DNA from: Undaria pinnatifida
Lineage: Eukaryota > Sar > Phaeophyceae > Laminariales > Alariaceae
Direction: 5' to 3'
DNA: 64,000 bases
NCBI GenBank assembly: GCA_012845835.1
Contig: JABAKD010000011.1
Location: 2,501-66,500, forward strand
Positions 1 to 12,674 of the stretch are shown one piece after another (within the stretch, counting starts at the first letter, position 1; the number at the start of each line of letters is the position of its first letter). The notes beneath the pieces are model-generated. The model worked only from the letters and a program-made list of their open reading frames with translations, ran no database searches and was not told the origin of the DNA. Both the position numbers and the translations under genes were made by a program.

Positions 1-3000
1 GGAGAGGGCGTCCTTGAAGGAGTGTGAGGCAGCATTTCTTCGGTTTCCACCACACGTTGTTACCAAGATTTGGCAGAGGGGTCGTTATGGGTCTGAGGGA
101 TGTGGTTGCATAAACGAGCTTAACAGAACTAATGATTAAAGGCGCACTAGGGTGTACAACACCGGCAGAATTGGTGGAATTTGTTCTAGTCCTGGGCAAA
201 GGCGTGGAGAGGGCGTCCTTGAAGGAGTGTGAGGCAGCATTTCTCCGGTTTCCACCACACGTTGTTACCAAGATTTGGCAGAGGGTTCGTTATGGGTCTG
301 AGGGATGTGGTTGCAAAAACGATTATAACAGAACTAATTAATAAAGGCGCACTAGGGTGTACAACTCCGGCAGAATGGTGGAATTTGTTCGAGTCCTGGG
401 CGAAGGCGTGGAGAGGGCGTCCTTGCAGGAGTGTGAGGCAGCATTTCTTCGGTTTCCACCACACGTTGTTACCAAGATTTGGCAGAGGGGTCGTTATGGG
501 TCTGAGGGATGTGGTTGCAAAACAGATCTTAACAGAACTAATTATTAAAGGCGCACTAGGGTGTACAACTCCGGCAGAATTGGTGGAATTTGTTCTAGTC
601 CTGGGCAAAGGCGTAGAGAGGGCGTCCTTGAAGGAGTGTGAGGCAGCATTTCTTCGGTTTCCACCACACGTTGTTACCAAGATTTGGCAGAGGGGTCGTT
701 ATGGGTCTGAGGGATGTGGTTGCAAAAAAGAGCTTAACAGAACTAATTATTAAAGGCGCACTAGGGTGTACAACTCCGGCAGAATGGTGGAATTTGTTCG
801 AGTCCTGGGCGAAGGCGTGGAGAGGGCGTCCTTGCAGGAGTGTGAGGCAGCATTTCTTCGGTTTCCACCACACGTTGTTACCAAGATTTGGCAGAGGGGT
901 CGTTATGGGTCTGAGGGATGTGGTTGCAAAACAGATCTTAACAGAACTAATTAATAAAGGCGCACTAGGGTGTACAACTCCGGCAGAATTGGTGGAATTT
1001 GTTCTAGTCCTGGGCAAAGGCGTGGAGAGGGCGTCCTTGAAGGAGTGTGAGGCAGCATTTCTCCGGTTTCCACCACACGTTGTTACCAAGATTTGGCAGA
1101 GGGGTCGTTATGGGTCTGAGGGATGTGGTTGCAAAAAAGATCTTACTAATTAATAAAGGCGCACTAGGGTGTACAACTCCGGCAGAATGGTGGAATTTGT
1201 TCGAGTCCTGGGCGAAGGCGTGGAGAGGGCGTCCTTGAAGGAGTGTGAGGCAGCATTTCTTCGGTTTCCACCACACGTTGTTACCAAGATTTGGCAGAGG
1301 GGTCGTTATGGGTCTGAGGGATGTGGTTGCAAAACAGATCTTAACAGAACTAATTATTAAAGGCGCACTAGGGTGTACAACTCCGGCAGAATTGGTGGAA
1401 TTTGTTCTAGTCCTGGGCAAAGGCGTGGAGAGGGCGTCCTTGAAGGAGTGTGAGGCAGCATTTCTTCGGTTTCCACCACACGTTGTTACCAAGATTTGGC
1501 AGAGGGGTCGTTATGGGTCTGAGGGATGTGGTTGCAAAAACGATCTTAACAGAACTAATTATTAAAGGCGCACTAGGGTGTACAACTCCGGCAGAATGGT
1601 GGAATTTGTTCGAGTCCTGGGCGAAGGCGTGGAGAGGGCGTCCTTGCAGGAGTGTGAGGCAGCATTTCTTCGGTTTCCACCACACGTTGTTACCAAGATT
1701 TGGCAGAGGGGTCGTTATGGGTCTGAGGGATGTGGTTGCAAAACAGATCTTAACAGAACTAATTATTAAAGGCGCACTAGGGTGTACAACTCCGGCAGAA
1801 TTGGTGGAATTTGTTCTAGTCCTGGGCAAAGGCGTGGAGAGGGCGTCCTTGAAGGAGTGTGAGGCAGCATTTCTTCGGTTTCCACCACACGTTGTTACCA
1901 AGATTTGGCAGAGGGGTCGTTATGGGTCTGAGGGATGTGGTTGCAAAAACGATCTTAACAGAACTAATTATTAAAGGCGCACTAGGGTGTACAACTCCGG
2001 CAGAATGGTGGAATTTGTTCGAGTCCTGGGCGAAGGCGTGGAGAGGGCGTCCTTGCAGGAGTGTGAGGCAGCATTTCTTCGGTTTCCACCACACGTTGTT
2101 ACCAAGATTTGGCAGAGGGGTCGTTATGGGTCTGAGGGATGTGGTTGCAAAACAGATCTTAACAGAACTAATTATTAAAGGCGCACTAGGGTGTACAACT
2201 CCGGCAGAATTGGTGGAATTTGTTCTAGTCCTGGGCAAAGGCGTGGAGAGGGCGTCCTTGAAGGAGTGTGAGGCAGCATTTCTTCGGTTTCCACCACACG
2301 TTGTTACCAAGATTTGGCAGAGGGGTCGTTATGGGTCTGAGGGATGTGGTTGCAAAAAAGATCTTAACAGAACTAATTAATAAAGGCGCACTAGGGTGTA
2401 CAACTCCGGCAGAATGGTGGAATTTGTTCGAGTCCTGGGCGAAGGCGTGGAGAGGGCGTCCTTGAAGGAGTGTGGGGCAGAATTTCTTCGGTTTCCACCA
2501 CACGTTGTTGCCAAGATTTGGCAGAGGGGTCGTTATGGGTCTGAGGGATGTGGTTGCAAAAAAAAATTAAACAGAACTAATTATTAAAGGCGCACTAGGG
2601 TGTACAACTCCGGCAGAATGGTGGAATTTGTTCGAGTCCTGGGCCAAGGCGTGATAGGGGCGTCCTTGAAGGAGTGTGAGGCGGCATTGCTTCGGTTTCC
2701 ACGACACGTTGTTACCAAGATTTGGCAGAGGGGTCGTTATGGGTCTGAGGGATGTGGTTGCAAAAACGATCTTAACAGAACTAATTATTAAAGGCGCACT
2801 AGGGTGTACAACTCCGGCAGAATGGTGGAATTTGTTCGAGTCCTGGGCGAAGGCGTGGAGAGGGCGTCCTTGAAGGAGTGTGAGGCAGCATTTCTTCGGT
2901 TTCCACCACACGTTGTTACCAAGATTTGGCAGAGGGGTCGTTATGGGTCTGAGGGATGTGGTTGCAAAAACGATCTTAACACAACTAATTATTAAAGGCG

Positions 3001-4852
3001 CACTAGGGTGTACAACACCGGCAGAATGGTGGTATTTGTTTGGGTCCTGGGCGAAGGCGCGGAGGGTGCGTCCTTGAAGGAGTGTGAGGCGGCATTTCTT
3101 CGGTTTCCACCACACGTTGTTACCAAGATTTGGCAGAGGAGTCGGTATGGATCTGAGGGATAGTGTTGCAAAAACGATCTTAACACAACAAATTATTAAA
3201 GGCGCACTAGGGTGTGCAACACCGGCAAAATGGTGGTATTTGTTCGGGTCCTGGGCGAAGGCGCGGAGGGTGCGTCCTTGAAGGAGTGTGAGGCGGCATT
3301 TCTTCGGTTTCCACCACACGTTGTTACCAAGATTTGGCAGAGGAGTCGGTATGGATCTGAGGGATAGTGTTGCAAAAACGATCTGAACACAACAAATTAT
3401 TAAAGGCGCACTAGGGTGTGCAACACCGGCAGAATGGTGGTATTTGTTTGGGTCCTGGGCGAAGGCGCGGAGGGTGCGTCCTTGAAGGAGTGTGAGGCGG
3501 CATTTCTTCGGTTTCCACCACACGTTGTTACCAAGATTTGGCAGAGGGGTCGTTATGGGTCTGAGGGATGTTGTTGCAAAAACGATCTGAACACAACAAA
3601 TTATTAAAGGCGCACTAGGGTGTACAACACCGGCAGAATGGTGGTATTTGTTCGGGTCCTGGGTGGAGGCGTGGAGGGGGCGTCCTTGAAGGAGTGTGAG
3701 GCGGCATTTCTTCGGTTACCACTACACGTTGATACCAAGATTTGGCAGGGGGGTTGCTGTAGGCCTGAGGGATAGTGTTGCGAAAAAGATCTGAACACAA
3801 GTAATTATTGAAGGCGCACTAGGGTGTACAACTCCGGCAGATTGGTGGTATTTGTTCTTATCTTGGATGGAGGCGTGGAGGGGGCGTCTTTGAAGCAGTG
3901 TGAGGCGGCATTTCTTCGGTTTCCCTCACACGTTGTTACCAAGATTTGGCATGGGTGTCTGTATTGGTCTGAGGGATGGTGTTGCGAAAACGATTTTAAC
4001 ACAACTAAATTTGAAAGGCGCATTAGGGTGTACAACTCCGGCAGATTGGTGGTATTTGTTCGGGTCCTGGATGGAGGCGTGGAGGGGGCGTCCTTGAAGG
4101 AGTGTGAGGCGGCATTTCTTCGGTTTCCAATACACGTTGTTACCAAGATTTGGCAGGGGGGTTGCTATGGGTCTGAGGGATGGTGTTGCAAAAAATATCT
4201 CAACACAACTAAATAATAAAAGGCGCACTAGGGTGTACAACTCCGGCAGATTGGTGGTATTTGTTCGGGTCCTGGATGGAGGCGTGGAGGGGGCGTCCTT
4301 TAAGGAATGTGAGGCGGCATTTCTTCGGTTACCAAGACACGTTGTTATCAAGATTTGGCAGGGGGGTTGCTATGGATCTGAGGAATGGTGTTGCAAAACA
4401 GAGCTTAACAGAACTAATTATTAAAGGCGCACTAGGGTGTACAACTCCGGCAGATTGGTGGTATTTGTTCCAGTCCTGGGTGGAGGCGTGGAGGGGGCGT
4501 CCTTGAAGGAGTGTGAGGCGGCATTTCTTCGGTTACCACCACACGTTGTTACCAAGATTTGGCAGGGGGGTTGCTATGGGTCTGAGGGATAGTGTTGCAA
4601 AAAATATTATAACACAACTAATTATTGAAGGCGCACTAGGGTGTACAACTCCGGCAGATTGGTGGTATTTGTTCGGCTCCTGGGTGGAGGCGTTGAGGGG
4701 GCGTCCTTGAAGGAGTGTGAGGCGGCATTTCTTCGGTTACCTATACACGTTGTTACCAAGATTTGGCAGGGGGGTTGCTATGGGTCTGAGGGATGGTGTT
4801 GCAAAAAAGATCTTGACACAACAAATTATTAAAGGCGCACTAGGGTGTACAT
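1..4852. repeat. Tandem satellite, 204-205 bp monomer, about 23.5 copies
   Basis: The phrase GGCGCACTAGGGTGTACAAC recurs every 204-205 bp, first at 141, then 346, 550 and so on to 4834. The array runs off the left edge of the window and stops abruptly near 4852. In the left half two monomer types alternate: one reads TTGTTCTAGTCCTGGGCAAA, the other TTGTTCGAGTCCTGGGCGAA. This gives a dimeric higher-order unit of about 409 bp. Monomers right of about 3000 are more divergent and shift to another subtype (GGTATTTGTTCGGGTCCTGG, later GGGGGGTTGCTATGG). Because 204 is a multiple of 3, both strands show spurious 60-170 codon frames; none is treated as a gene. Confidence 0.97.
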
Positions 4853-5500
4853 ACGCAACCCTCTACAACTTTTGTAAGCGTCGTGCTGTGCCGATCCAAA
4901 CTAACAACGTCCCTCACTGGCTCTTCGCAGCAGTGACGAGGCCGAACGTGCATCCAAAACAACAGCTTATGACCGAAGACTAGCCAACCACAGTCCCGCA
5001 GTAGGAAACCCGACCACCGGGTCAAAACCCCCTGTATGTCTTACATCATCCAAACCATTGCGACATGTAACAATGAATGGCCGCATTCAAACGATGACCA
5101 TGGGAGTCGTTCTACGGTAGCCCCCCCAACTATTCTTTAACGAAATCGCCGGTTTGAAACCAGCTCCCGGCCGTATCTCCTGAAATACGGTGCCTCTTGC
5201 CACCCCGACGTCATCGTTCGATAGACCTTTGCAAGCATGAAAATGATTGAGGATGTTTTTTTCATATCACCCTTCCTCGTGTCTAGCAGCCATGAAACGT
5301 TCGTTAAAGAAAGTCGCTACTTTTGGGGGGGGGGGCTATCGTAGAATCAGCCATGGCCAGAAACTAAAAAGCCAAGTAGCGCCCTACTCACCCATGCTCC
5401 TTATATTATAGTAGCGTGGTGGCGGCCTGACAAATTATTCCTCGCATGACTCAAACATGGTACTCATCGAATAATGCTCATACCCCCTTCTCGTCCTCTA
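4853..5500. other. Unique-looking spacer between satellite and Copia remnant
   Basis: No convincing coding frame or repeat is seen. It may contain the decayed 3' end of the neighbouring Copia element, but I find no matching LTR pair. A G-run lies at about 5325-5335. Confidence 0.4.
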
Positions 5501-6230
5501 ACGGTAGGTTCAACAAAATCTGACGGTGATATTCAAAAAAGGTCTCAGCAAGGGAGTTCCTCAAAATACCCGCGTGCTGTTTTTCCAGTGCTTCGAATTG
5601 AATATCAATTTTCTTGGCACGAAGTAACTCTCAGATAAAATGGGAGCGCACGTCTACGTGCTTGCTTCGCGCAGAGCTAGCAGGGTTCTTATCCAGCGCT
5701 ATGACCCCCTGATTGTCTTCAAAAACTCGGAGCACAATCCGCTTAGCTCCGGAGAAATAAACGATGATATGACTGCGCCCGTAAACAGAGTCTGCTTCAC
5801 CCCTTCACCCAGGGCTACATACTCTGCTTCTGCTGTAGACAATGTAGCACAACTCTGCATGCTACTTGCCCAACTGACGGCAGCACCTCCCAAGGTAATT
5901 GCCGTCCCCGACATCGAACGCCTGTCGTTAGATTTGTCGACGTAGTCAGCATCGCTATATGCAGTCAGATCCAATCCCGAGGCCCTTACAAGAGTCAAAC
6001 CCATACACCTTGTCCCGTGAAGGTATGCCATGATATTCATAACATATTTCCAGTGCCTATCGGTGGGGTTGTGAGAATGGCGCGCCACAGCAAGCACCGT
6101 ATTCGAGATGTCTGGCCGCGTCATGGCCGGCAGCCACATCAGACTGCCCACAGCTTCCCTCTACGGCCAATCTCCCTTTGGTTCGCCCTCCTCTCTTGAA
6201 CCTAGTTCAACGCCAGGGGTCATGGGGTAT
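5500..6230 (-). pseudogene. Ty1/Copia pol 3' fragment (RT end plus RNase H), degenerate
   Basis: The minus-strand frame at 5699-6151 carries Copia hallmarks in order: GSLMWLPAMTRPDI (end of the RT domain), then the RNase H blocks LTAYSDADY, SMSGTAITLGGAAVSW and STAEAEYVAL. The reading frame is broken. Upstream, near 6160-6170, a stop separates it from the preceding RT residues. Near 5735 a frameshift leads into a second frame with FEDNQG and SKHVDVRSHFI, typical of the RNase H C-terminus. A further in-frame TGA follows near 5636, after which Copia-like sequence continues to about 5500. No gag, protease or integrase and no LTR pair are seen. It is a dead fragment of a retrotransposon that would have encoded reverse transcriptase and RNase H. 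Confidence 0.9.
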
Positions 6231-7560
6231 GTCACAGGCAAAAAGCATGTTGTGTGTAATAGAGCATCGCTGTCCGTGGTCTTACTCGTACGTACCTATA
6301 TTGCTTGCACGAGAGTACAAACCATGTCGATTTGCCCGAACTTGTATAATACCACCCTCGAGGCGCCGGGGACGCAGCTACTCGCAATGCTGCTGTGTGG
6401 CTTTTTCTGGGGCAGTAATCGTAATCACTACTACCTCCTCCTCGTTTTGTCATTCGTCCTCCTGCCACCTCTATATCCATGTATGTACGAGTACCTACTG
6501 AAATTAAATACGTAAATGAACTACTATGATACCTATCGCAGTACCATGGGGATTAGGTTTACAGTAAATGCTATTTGTTTTGGGACAAAATACGACGCCA
6601 ATTTGGAAATAATATCTTAACAAGTTTTGTTTTATCGACCTCTCCATACGTCAAGATCCGAAGAATAACTGGAGAGTACCGTTCAAAATATAAAATTTTG
6701 CGCGCTTCTCGCTTGTCTCGCTCAGTATCCATCGGCGTTCATGTCGAGGTGCTGAACGGATTGACCGGCAACAACAACAACAGTCAATAGCCAGCGCAAT
6801 TCTTGCAACCACACAACAAAGCGTTCGAAACACTACTACCTTGATAATCACACCTACCTTTAGAAGTGCATCCAAGTTTCGTTTGTGAGGATAAATATAC
6901 ATGGAATTAGTATGGGATGTTTGTTACACGGTCCTGAAAGATGGATCGTTGATCGTGGACCAATATATACGGAACGACTCTTTGGAGCGGCGACGAAAAA
7001 GACTGACAAAACATTGTTTCTCGCACTGCAATTTTGAAAGCGACCACTCCGTTCGGTGTGTTTATTTTCCATTTTTGCTATGGTCTGGCCTGTTTTGTTG
7101 TGGTCTCGTACCCGGTACGCTTGCATATCACTTGCGTCATACCTTGATTAATTACGATTGTTTGGTTTACTCTGCCTCACAGTCTGTGACCACATAATAA
7201 TAATAAGTTGTATCTCTCTAGAATGAAGAATCAGCACGGACACTAGCTGTAATGATGTCGTTGGGTAGGGAACGCCCCCCTCGAAGACAACGAACGCTTG
7301 AACAAAGGGTTTTAACCGTGAAATCCGATGTCGAAAAGCAACGACACAGCAGTCGTACGACAATACGCCAAACGCTTCGAGTTGTAACCACGAAAAAAGT
7401 GTGGTGAGGACGAAATAAGAAGCCAATTTGGAAATGATGCCGACTTGGAAATAAATGTTTTCCCATATCTGTTTTTCGTTCAATTGAAAGCTCTGCATAT
7501 ATATGCCAAGATCCAGGAATAGCTCGGGCGTATACCGCCCAAAATACAAAATTTTACGCA
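6231..7560. other. Intergenic, old repeat remnants
   Basis: There is no supported gene. A decayed piece of repeat B is visible near 6700-6770 (CTTGTCTCGCTCAGTATCC), and sequence around 7400-7550 resembles the left part of the B unit. A 240-codon open frame on the minus strand (7148-7870) crosses repeats B and D and has no recognisable domain. Confidence 0.5.
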
Positions 7561-7745
7561 CTTCTCGCTTGTCTCGCTCAGCCCACGTACCCGATCCCGG
7601 CCAGGTGCGGAACGGATACGGCAGAGCGAGGGGCGTTTGAGACGCCCCCTGAAGACGGCGCTCGAACGAAGCTATTCGACCGAGATTTCCAGTTCCGAGA
7701 ATCGCATACTGAGGCCGAAACGGAAAAACTCCTGACCGAATCCCG
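7560..7745 (+). repeat. Dispersed repeat B, copy 1
   Basis: It shares the block from CTTCTCGCTTGTCTCGCTC through CAGGGCGAGGGGCGTT-like sequence to GAATCGCATACT with copies at 10405-10585, 12180-12340 (inverted), 62580-62740 and 63940-64000. The copies are about 180 bp with a GC-rich core. Confidence 0.85.
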
Positions 7746-7787
7746 GAAAAAAAAATAATCATGTACATACATATACATATATATTTA

Positions 7788-8203
7788 CAAGGGCTCCGCA
7801 TGGGCCCTGGCATTTGCCGGCGCACATGCTTCGGGTAGGGCAGGGCAGCACTTCCGACTGTTCGATTCAATACTTGGTAAAAAAAAAAACGTCACCACAC
7901 ACAATCATAGTATACACGTACAGTATGTAAGGTAATGCCAACAGCTTGATATAGACTAACAATCATAACAATGTACTACTATTAATAGCTACCGTTTCTT
8001 TAATTAATCTGATTCCGAGCTTCATTCATCAGATTTCGATCGGATGAATCCGAGCACACGCCGACTGACCCTTTAGTCTGGCGACGAAACGTGCGTTTCT
8101 TATGATATTTTAACTCAATCAAGCGGGGCCAGTAAGGTGACTGACCATGTCCGCCGCGTGTCCTCTTCGTAGCCACTGAGCGACGCGCACTGCGCCAGCT
8201 TCT
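7788..8203 (+). repeat. Dispersed repeat D, copy 1 (about 410 bp)
   Basis: It is nearly collinear with 45828-46237: ACAAGGGCTCCGCATG, GGGTAGGGCAGGGCAGCACTT, TAAGGTGACTGACCATGTCC and GCGACGAAACGTG occur in the same order in both. There is no ORF. Both copies run into repeat-A-like sequence on their right side. Confidence 0.88.
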
Positions 8204-8282
8204 GAAATATATAATGCATGATACAATAGTATCATCTTGATCCGACCTCCCAGATCGACTGTCTGTGTGTTGTCTGATCGTG

Positions 8283-10230
8283 GAGAAACGTAGATGTCGT
8301 AGTATTTACGTGTACGGAAAGCACGTAATCGCTCACGCGTTATTTGTTTGTTTATTTTTGTAGGTTGTCCGTCGTTCTTGTACGTTGTTGTTGGCGCGTG
8401 TCCTATTAATATCTTATCAGATATTATGTTTTCTATGCGTATTCACCCAACGAAGTTATACACATTCTTCACAACTCCTCCTGCAGAAGTTTATTGCGTA
8501 ATAAGGTCGCGCAAAAGAACGGTTTTGAGCCTATTTTTATTTATTTATTTATTTATTTATTTTTTCGCGCACTTCTACTTTCCAGCTTCTGGACAAGCCG
8601 TGGTCACAGGTTTCGTCCCTTTTCCCCCCCGGTTCTTGCCTTCAATTTTTATCGCGCATTTATGTTCAGCACTCCCACTGCTCGTCGAATTTTCATCGAA
8701 TGTTGCTAACTCACGCTCTCGCGCTTTCCGCAAGTCAATTACAATTTGAGCACAAGAAAAAATCCCAAGAATTCATACGAGTATGCACTCGGCGGGGCTC
8801 GAACTCACGAAACTGACCTATACCAGGCTCGAGGATAACCTGATACGCCACCGGGGCGACCGGCATATATATAGCAGGTTGACGTGCAGACCCAGCACGC
8901 TCAAATTGATGAACACTTCAACAGCACCAAACACAAAAATAATCTAAAAAATGAATTAGAGCGATCTACTACTGGTGTAACACGCGTTCTTCTGAACGTA
9001 TCATGTTCGTCTTGCAGCCTTTCTAATCTTCTTGCCTCGCATTCTTCACAACTATACTCGCACTTTCCCGTGTTTTATTCGTTCAAGCTCTGCGGACATC
9101 AAGCAAAACAACCGCAGTTTGGCTAGTTACTTGCACGATAGGTCGCGCAAAAAACCTTGGCCTATTAGGTCAAAGCCTACTAACTCTAACATCGCAATTA
9201 TTTACGCGGTCGCAATTCGGCTGGTAATTTGCATCATGTGCGTTATATAGGGATCTTTTATTTGTTTGTGAAGGGTGTCCGTCTAATATTTCTTCCTGAT
9301 AAAGGTGTATCCCCGCCTTCGCTGCCGGCCGTAGGGAACCTTTCGCAGATGTCGAAGTATGCACGTTCGTCTACGAAAAGCACGTCATCGTTCACGCGTT
9401 ATTTGTTTGTGTAATTTTGTAGGTTGTCCGTCGTTCTTGTACGTTGTTGTTGGCGCGTATCCTATTAATATGGTATCAGATATCATTTTTTCATGTGCGT
9501 ATTCACCCGTCGAAGTTGTACATATTCTTCATAACTCCTCTTGCACAAGTTATTTGCGTAATAAGGTCGCGCAAAAGTACGGTTTTGAGCCTGTCTGTAT
9601 GAGATTGACGTGCAGACCAAGCACGCTCAAAATGATGAACAACAGCACCAAACGCAATAATATAAAAAGGCGAATTAAAGCGATCTACTACTGGTATAAC
9701 ACGCGTTCTTCTGGACGTATCAAGTTCGTCTTGCAGCTTTTCTAATCTTCTCGCATCGCATTCTTGACTACTCGCACTTTCCCGTGTTTTATTCGTTCAA
9801 GCCCTGCAGGCATCAAGCAAAACAACCACATTTTTTCGGCTAGTTACTTGCATAATAGGTCGCGCAAAAAACTTTGGCCTATTGGGTCAAAGCCTACTAA
9901 CTAAGCTCGCAATTATTTACGCGGTCGCAATTCGGCTGGTCATTTGCATCATATACGTTATCTAGGGATTTTTTTATTTGTTTGTAAAGGGTGTCCGTCT
10001 ACTTTTGATTTCTAAACAAAGTTGTATCCCCGCCTTCGTTGCCGGCCGTAGGGACCCTTTCGCAGATGTCGTAGTATGTGCATTCGTCTACGAAAAGCAC
10101 GTCATTGCTCGCGCGTTATTTGCTTACTTCCTTTTGTAGGTTGTCCATCGTTGTTGTACGTTGTTGTTGGCGCGTATCCTATTGATATTTCATCAGATAA
10201 AAACAAAACAAACGCTCCAGCCCTGTAGGT
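8283..10230 (+). repeat. Tandem copies of repeat A (about 720 bp unit)
   Basis: GCGATCTACTACTGGT occurs at about 8961 and 9679. The order GCGATCTAC, TAACACGCGTTCTTCTG, GGTCGCGCAAAAAACCTTGG, TTTACGCGGTCGCAATTCGG, CCCCGCCTTCG, AAAAGCACGTCAT, GTACGTTGTTGTTGGCGCG repeats across the block. Further copies lie at 59195-60000, 60650-60900, 62120-62400 and 63150-63750. No conserved protein frame is seen. The element type is unknown. Confidence 0.85.
8794..8863 (-). repeat. tRNA-derived SINE head (A and B boxes), embedded in repeat A
   Basis: Read on the minus strand, the segment starts GCCGGTCGCCCCGGTGGCGT at 8863. It has an A-box-like TGGCGTATCAGG (about 8840-8851) and a B-box-like GAGTTCGAGCCCC (8794-8806), spaced as in a tRNA-derived pol III promoter. 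It does not fold into a standard clover-leaf by eye, so it is called a SINE head or tRNA relic rather than a tRNA gene. A second similar head lies at 14329-14405. Confidence 0.55.
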
Positions 10231-10242
10231 CTACGTCCGAAG

Positions 10243-12460
10243 GGAAACAAACGCTCGAGAGTATGCCACCGCAAAACTCCAAACATTAGCAAGTACCGTT
10301 TGGAAATGATGCCAATTTTGTGAATCATCCAGGCACTGCAGACATTAAGATACAACCAAAATCTCCGAAATTCCTCCTCGACTTGCGGTATTGTTGCAAC
10401 TTCTCGCTTGTCTCGCTCGGCATCTGTCCGCGTTCACGTCGATGTGCGGAACGGACACGGCAGGGCGAGGGGCGTTGGAGCCGCCCCCCGAAGCCGGCGC
10501 TCGAATGAAGCTATTCGACCGAGAATTCCAGTTCTCCGCGGATCGCATACTTAGGCCGAAACAAAAAAAAACTGACTAAATCCCTGAAACCAAAGAATGG
10601 TTTTATATATAGTCTATATTATAATACCATTCAATTTGCGGTTGTTTTTACGCCTGGTCCGACCTTGCTGCTATGGAACTCCCGAGAAAACGACTGGTAA
10701 GATAAGAGAGTCACAAGGCACGCCAGGTAAGAAAAACACCCGTTGTTGTGCAGGTTGTTGTATGATACCGGGTACCTCGTAGCTCGTACCTCGCGCCCGG
10801 GAGGCCAAATTTTGCAGGGGGCGCCTTCTACTAAAATGCCTAGCATTTAAAGGACTTACTTTTGCGCAGGTCGTACAGTACGAGAGTGGTGTGGAGCTGA
10901 AGAATGCATTCGGACGTTCATGCCGGTAATTGCCGGGGGTCAGCAGCATAAAATGCTGCGGCTCGGCGGTTCTGTCGCGCGGGTGCGTGGCAGTTAACAG
11001 CCTTGTCAAATATCTTTTATTTGTGGACCCACAAGATAGACCCGTTTACAGCAACATCGGTCGCTATTAACACTTCAGATACTTCAGTACGAACCATAAG
11101 TTGTGGTCATGAACTACACGCAGGATATGTACCGGTAGGCCGACTGGACTCGCGGAAAGTTCTTTATTATTATAACTCGTTCTGTCCAATACGCCTCTCG
11201 TTGTTGTCGTTTAGGTCGAATACGCAAAACGAAAAAGGACAAGAAGCGGAAACATAGCGATCTAATACAGAAAATACCACACGGCGCAGCCTGGCGCTGC
11301 TGATTTTTCTACCGGAGCTACTTCGAAAAAAAGTTTAAAATACGTCAGCTAGCTGCGAGTTTGATCGATTTAAGGGTCGTTACTCATATTCGCAAGCTGC
11401 GTGATACTCCGGCCACGCGTTTCACAGATGCATTACTCTTTGAAGATATGTCAATCCCCTGGATGATGCCAGGGTGAAGAGGATAATTTAGTCAAGGGCG
11501 ATTTCGGTCCATAATCATTCTGCGCAACTGAAACTATGTAACCCGTATAGAGAGGGACAGTAATAGCTGACACTACTAATAATATACCCTCCTGGTATTT
11601 ATTGCAATAAGCTACGAGTACCACGCAACCTCAACCCGCATTAAGGGTGTTAAGGTATTATGCTGTAGTACAGCACCAGTATTAATATCCAAATAACAAT
11701 GTACTATGGATGTGCAACAACAAATTACGGTACGTTCATCACGCCAAAGTAGTCAGTTATGATCAATCAAATACGTATTAATAGATACCAGGTAGGTACC
11801 TTTTCCAGCAGCAGATAGATACCTGGTGCTAATAAAAAAAAACATGCTACGTAATTATCGTAAGGCATGCAACACATCCACAAATCACCAAAAACAACAA
11901 CAGCAATAATACGGATACCAGGTAGGTAATATCAGAACTGCAACAAAGAGTGTATCTGGGAGCAACAGCATTTATTTATTTGAACTACAGCTGTAGTAGC
12001 GTAGATAACACCACAAGACAAAATAGCAGCACCCTAGATATGGCACGATAAGATCATTTCATACAAGCGGTTACGTACCTGTTTTATTATAAATATATAT
12101 GAAATCATTCCTTGAATATCGAGTCATTCCTTGGTGTCATGGACTTTGGTCAGGAGTTTTTTGTCTCGGCCTAAGTATGCGATTCGCGGAACTGGAATTC
12201 TCGGTCGAATATGGCTTGGTTCGAGCGCCGCCTTCGGGGGCGGCTCCAACGCCCCTCGCCCTGCCGTGTCCGTTTAGCACATCGACGTGAACGCGGACGG
12301 GTGCCGAGCTAGACGAGCGAGTGTCGAGGAGGAATTTTGGAAATATTGTTGAATCTTGATGGCTGCAACGCCTGAAAGATTTACAAAATTGGCATCATTT
12401 CCAAACGGTACGTGACAATGTTTGCAATTTTGCGGTGGCATACTCTCGAGCGTTAGTTTC
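10243..12460. mobile_element. Element bounded by about 350-bp inverted repeats (arms are repeat B plus flank)
   Basis: The left arm at 10243-10600 (AAACAAACGCTCGAGAGTATG, GAAATGATGCCAATTTTGT, then the B core, ending near AACCAAAGAATGG) recurs as reverse complement at 12118-12460. The arms enclose about 1.5 kb (10601-12117) with no convincing gene. It looks like a fold-back or long-TIR non-autonomous element, or two inverted insertions of one family. I cannot define terminal bases or a target-site duplication. Confidence 0.7.
10601..12117. other. Interior of the inverted-repeat element; no gene seen
   Basis: A degraded copy of the TIR-family end (CAAGCTGCGTGATACTCCGG) lies at about 11345-11430. 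The motif ATACCAGGTAGGTA recurs at about 11785 and 11915. No coding frame with protein-like composition is found. Confidence 0.5.
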
Positions 12461-12674
12461 TTTGCCGTATTTTTTTACTAGTTCGTTTGGTTTCCTGCTC
12501 GGCATTTTATTGCTTTTGTTTCTGCTCGTTTTGCCAGCTGGAAATTCAATTTTTTAGTGTGGGTTCACCTAAAACGTGACACAACTTACCGACGATATCC
12601 AACAACTTAGTAACACAAATTACCGACGGCAAGACGTTTCGTGACAAAATAACTCCCAAATCATGATACTTTCA

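Noticed and set aside
2567-3523. 318-codon minus-strand frame
   Set aside because: Satellite monomers whose length is a multiple of three; repeats of one 68-codon shadow.
7148-7870. 240-codon minus-strand open frame
   Set aside because: It crosses repeats B and D. The copies of those repeats elsewhere do not keep the frame, and no domain is visible.
8550-10560. Evenly spaced direct repeats considered as a possible CRISPR array
   Set aside because: Units are about 720 bp with no short palindromic repeat-spacer pattern, and the context is eukaryotic.
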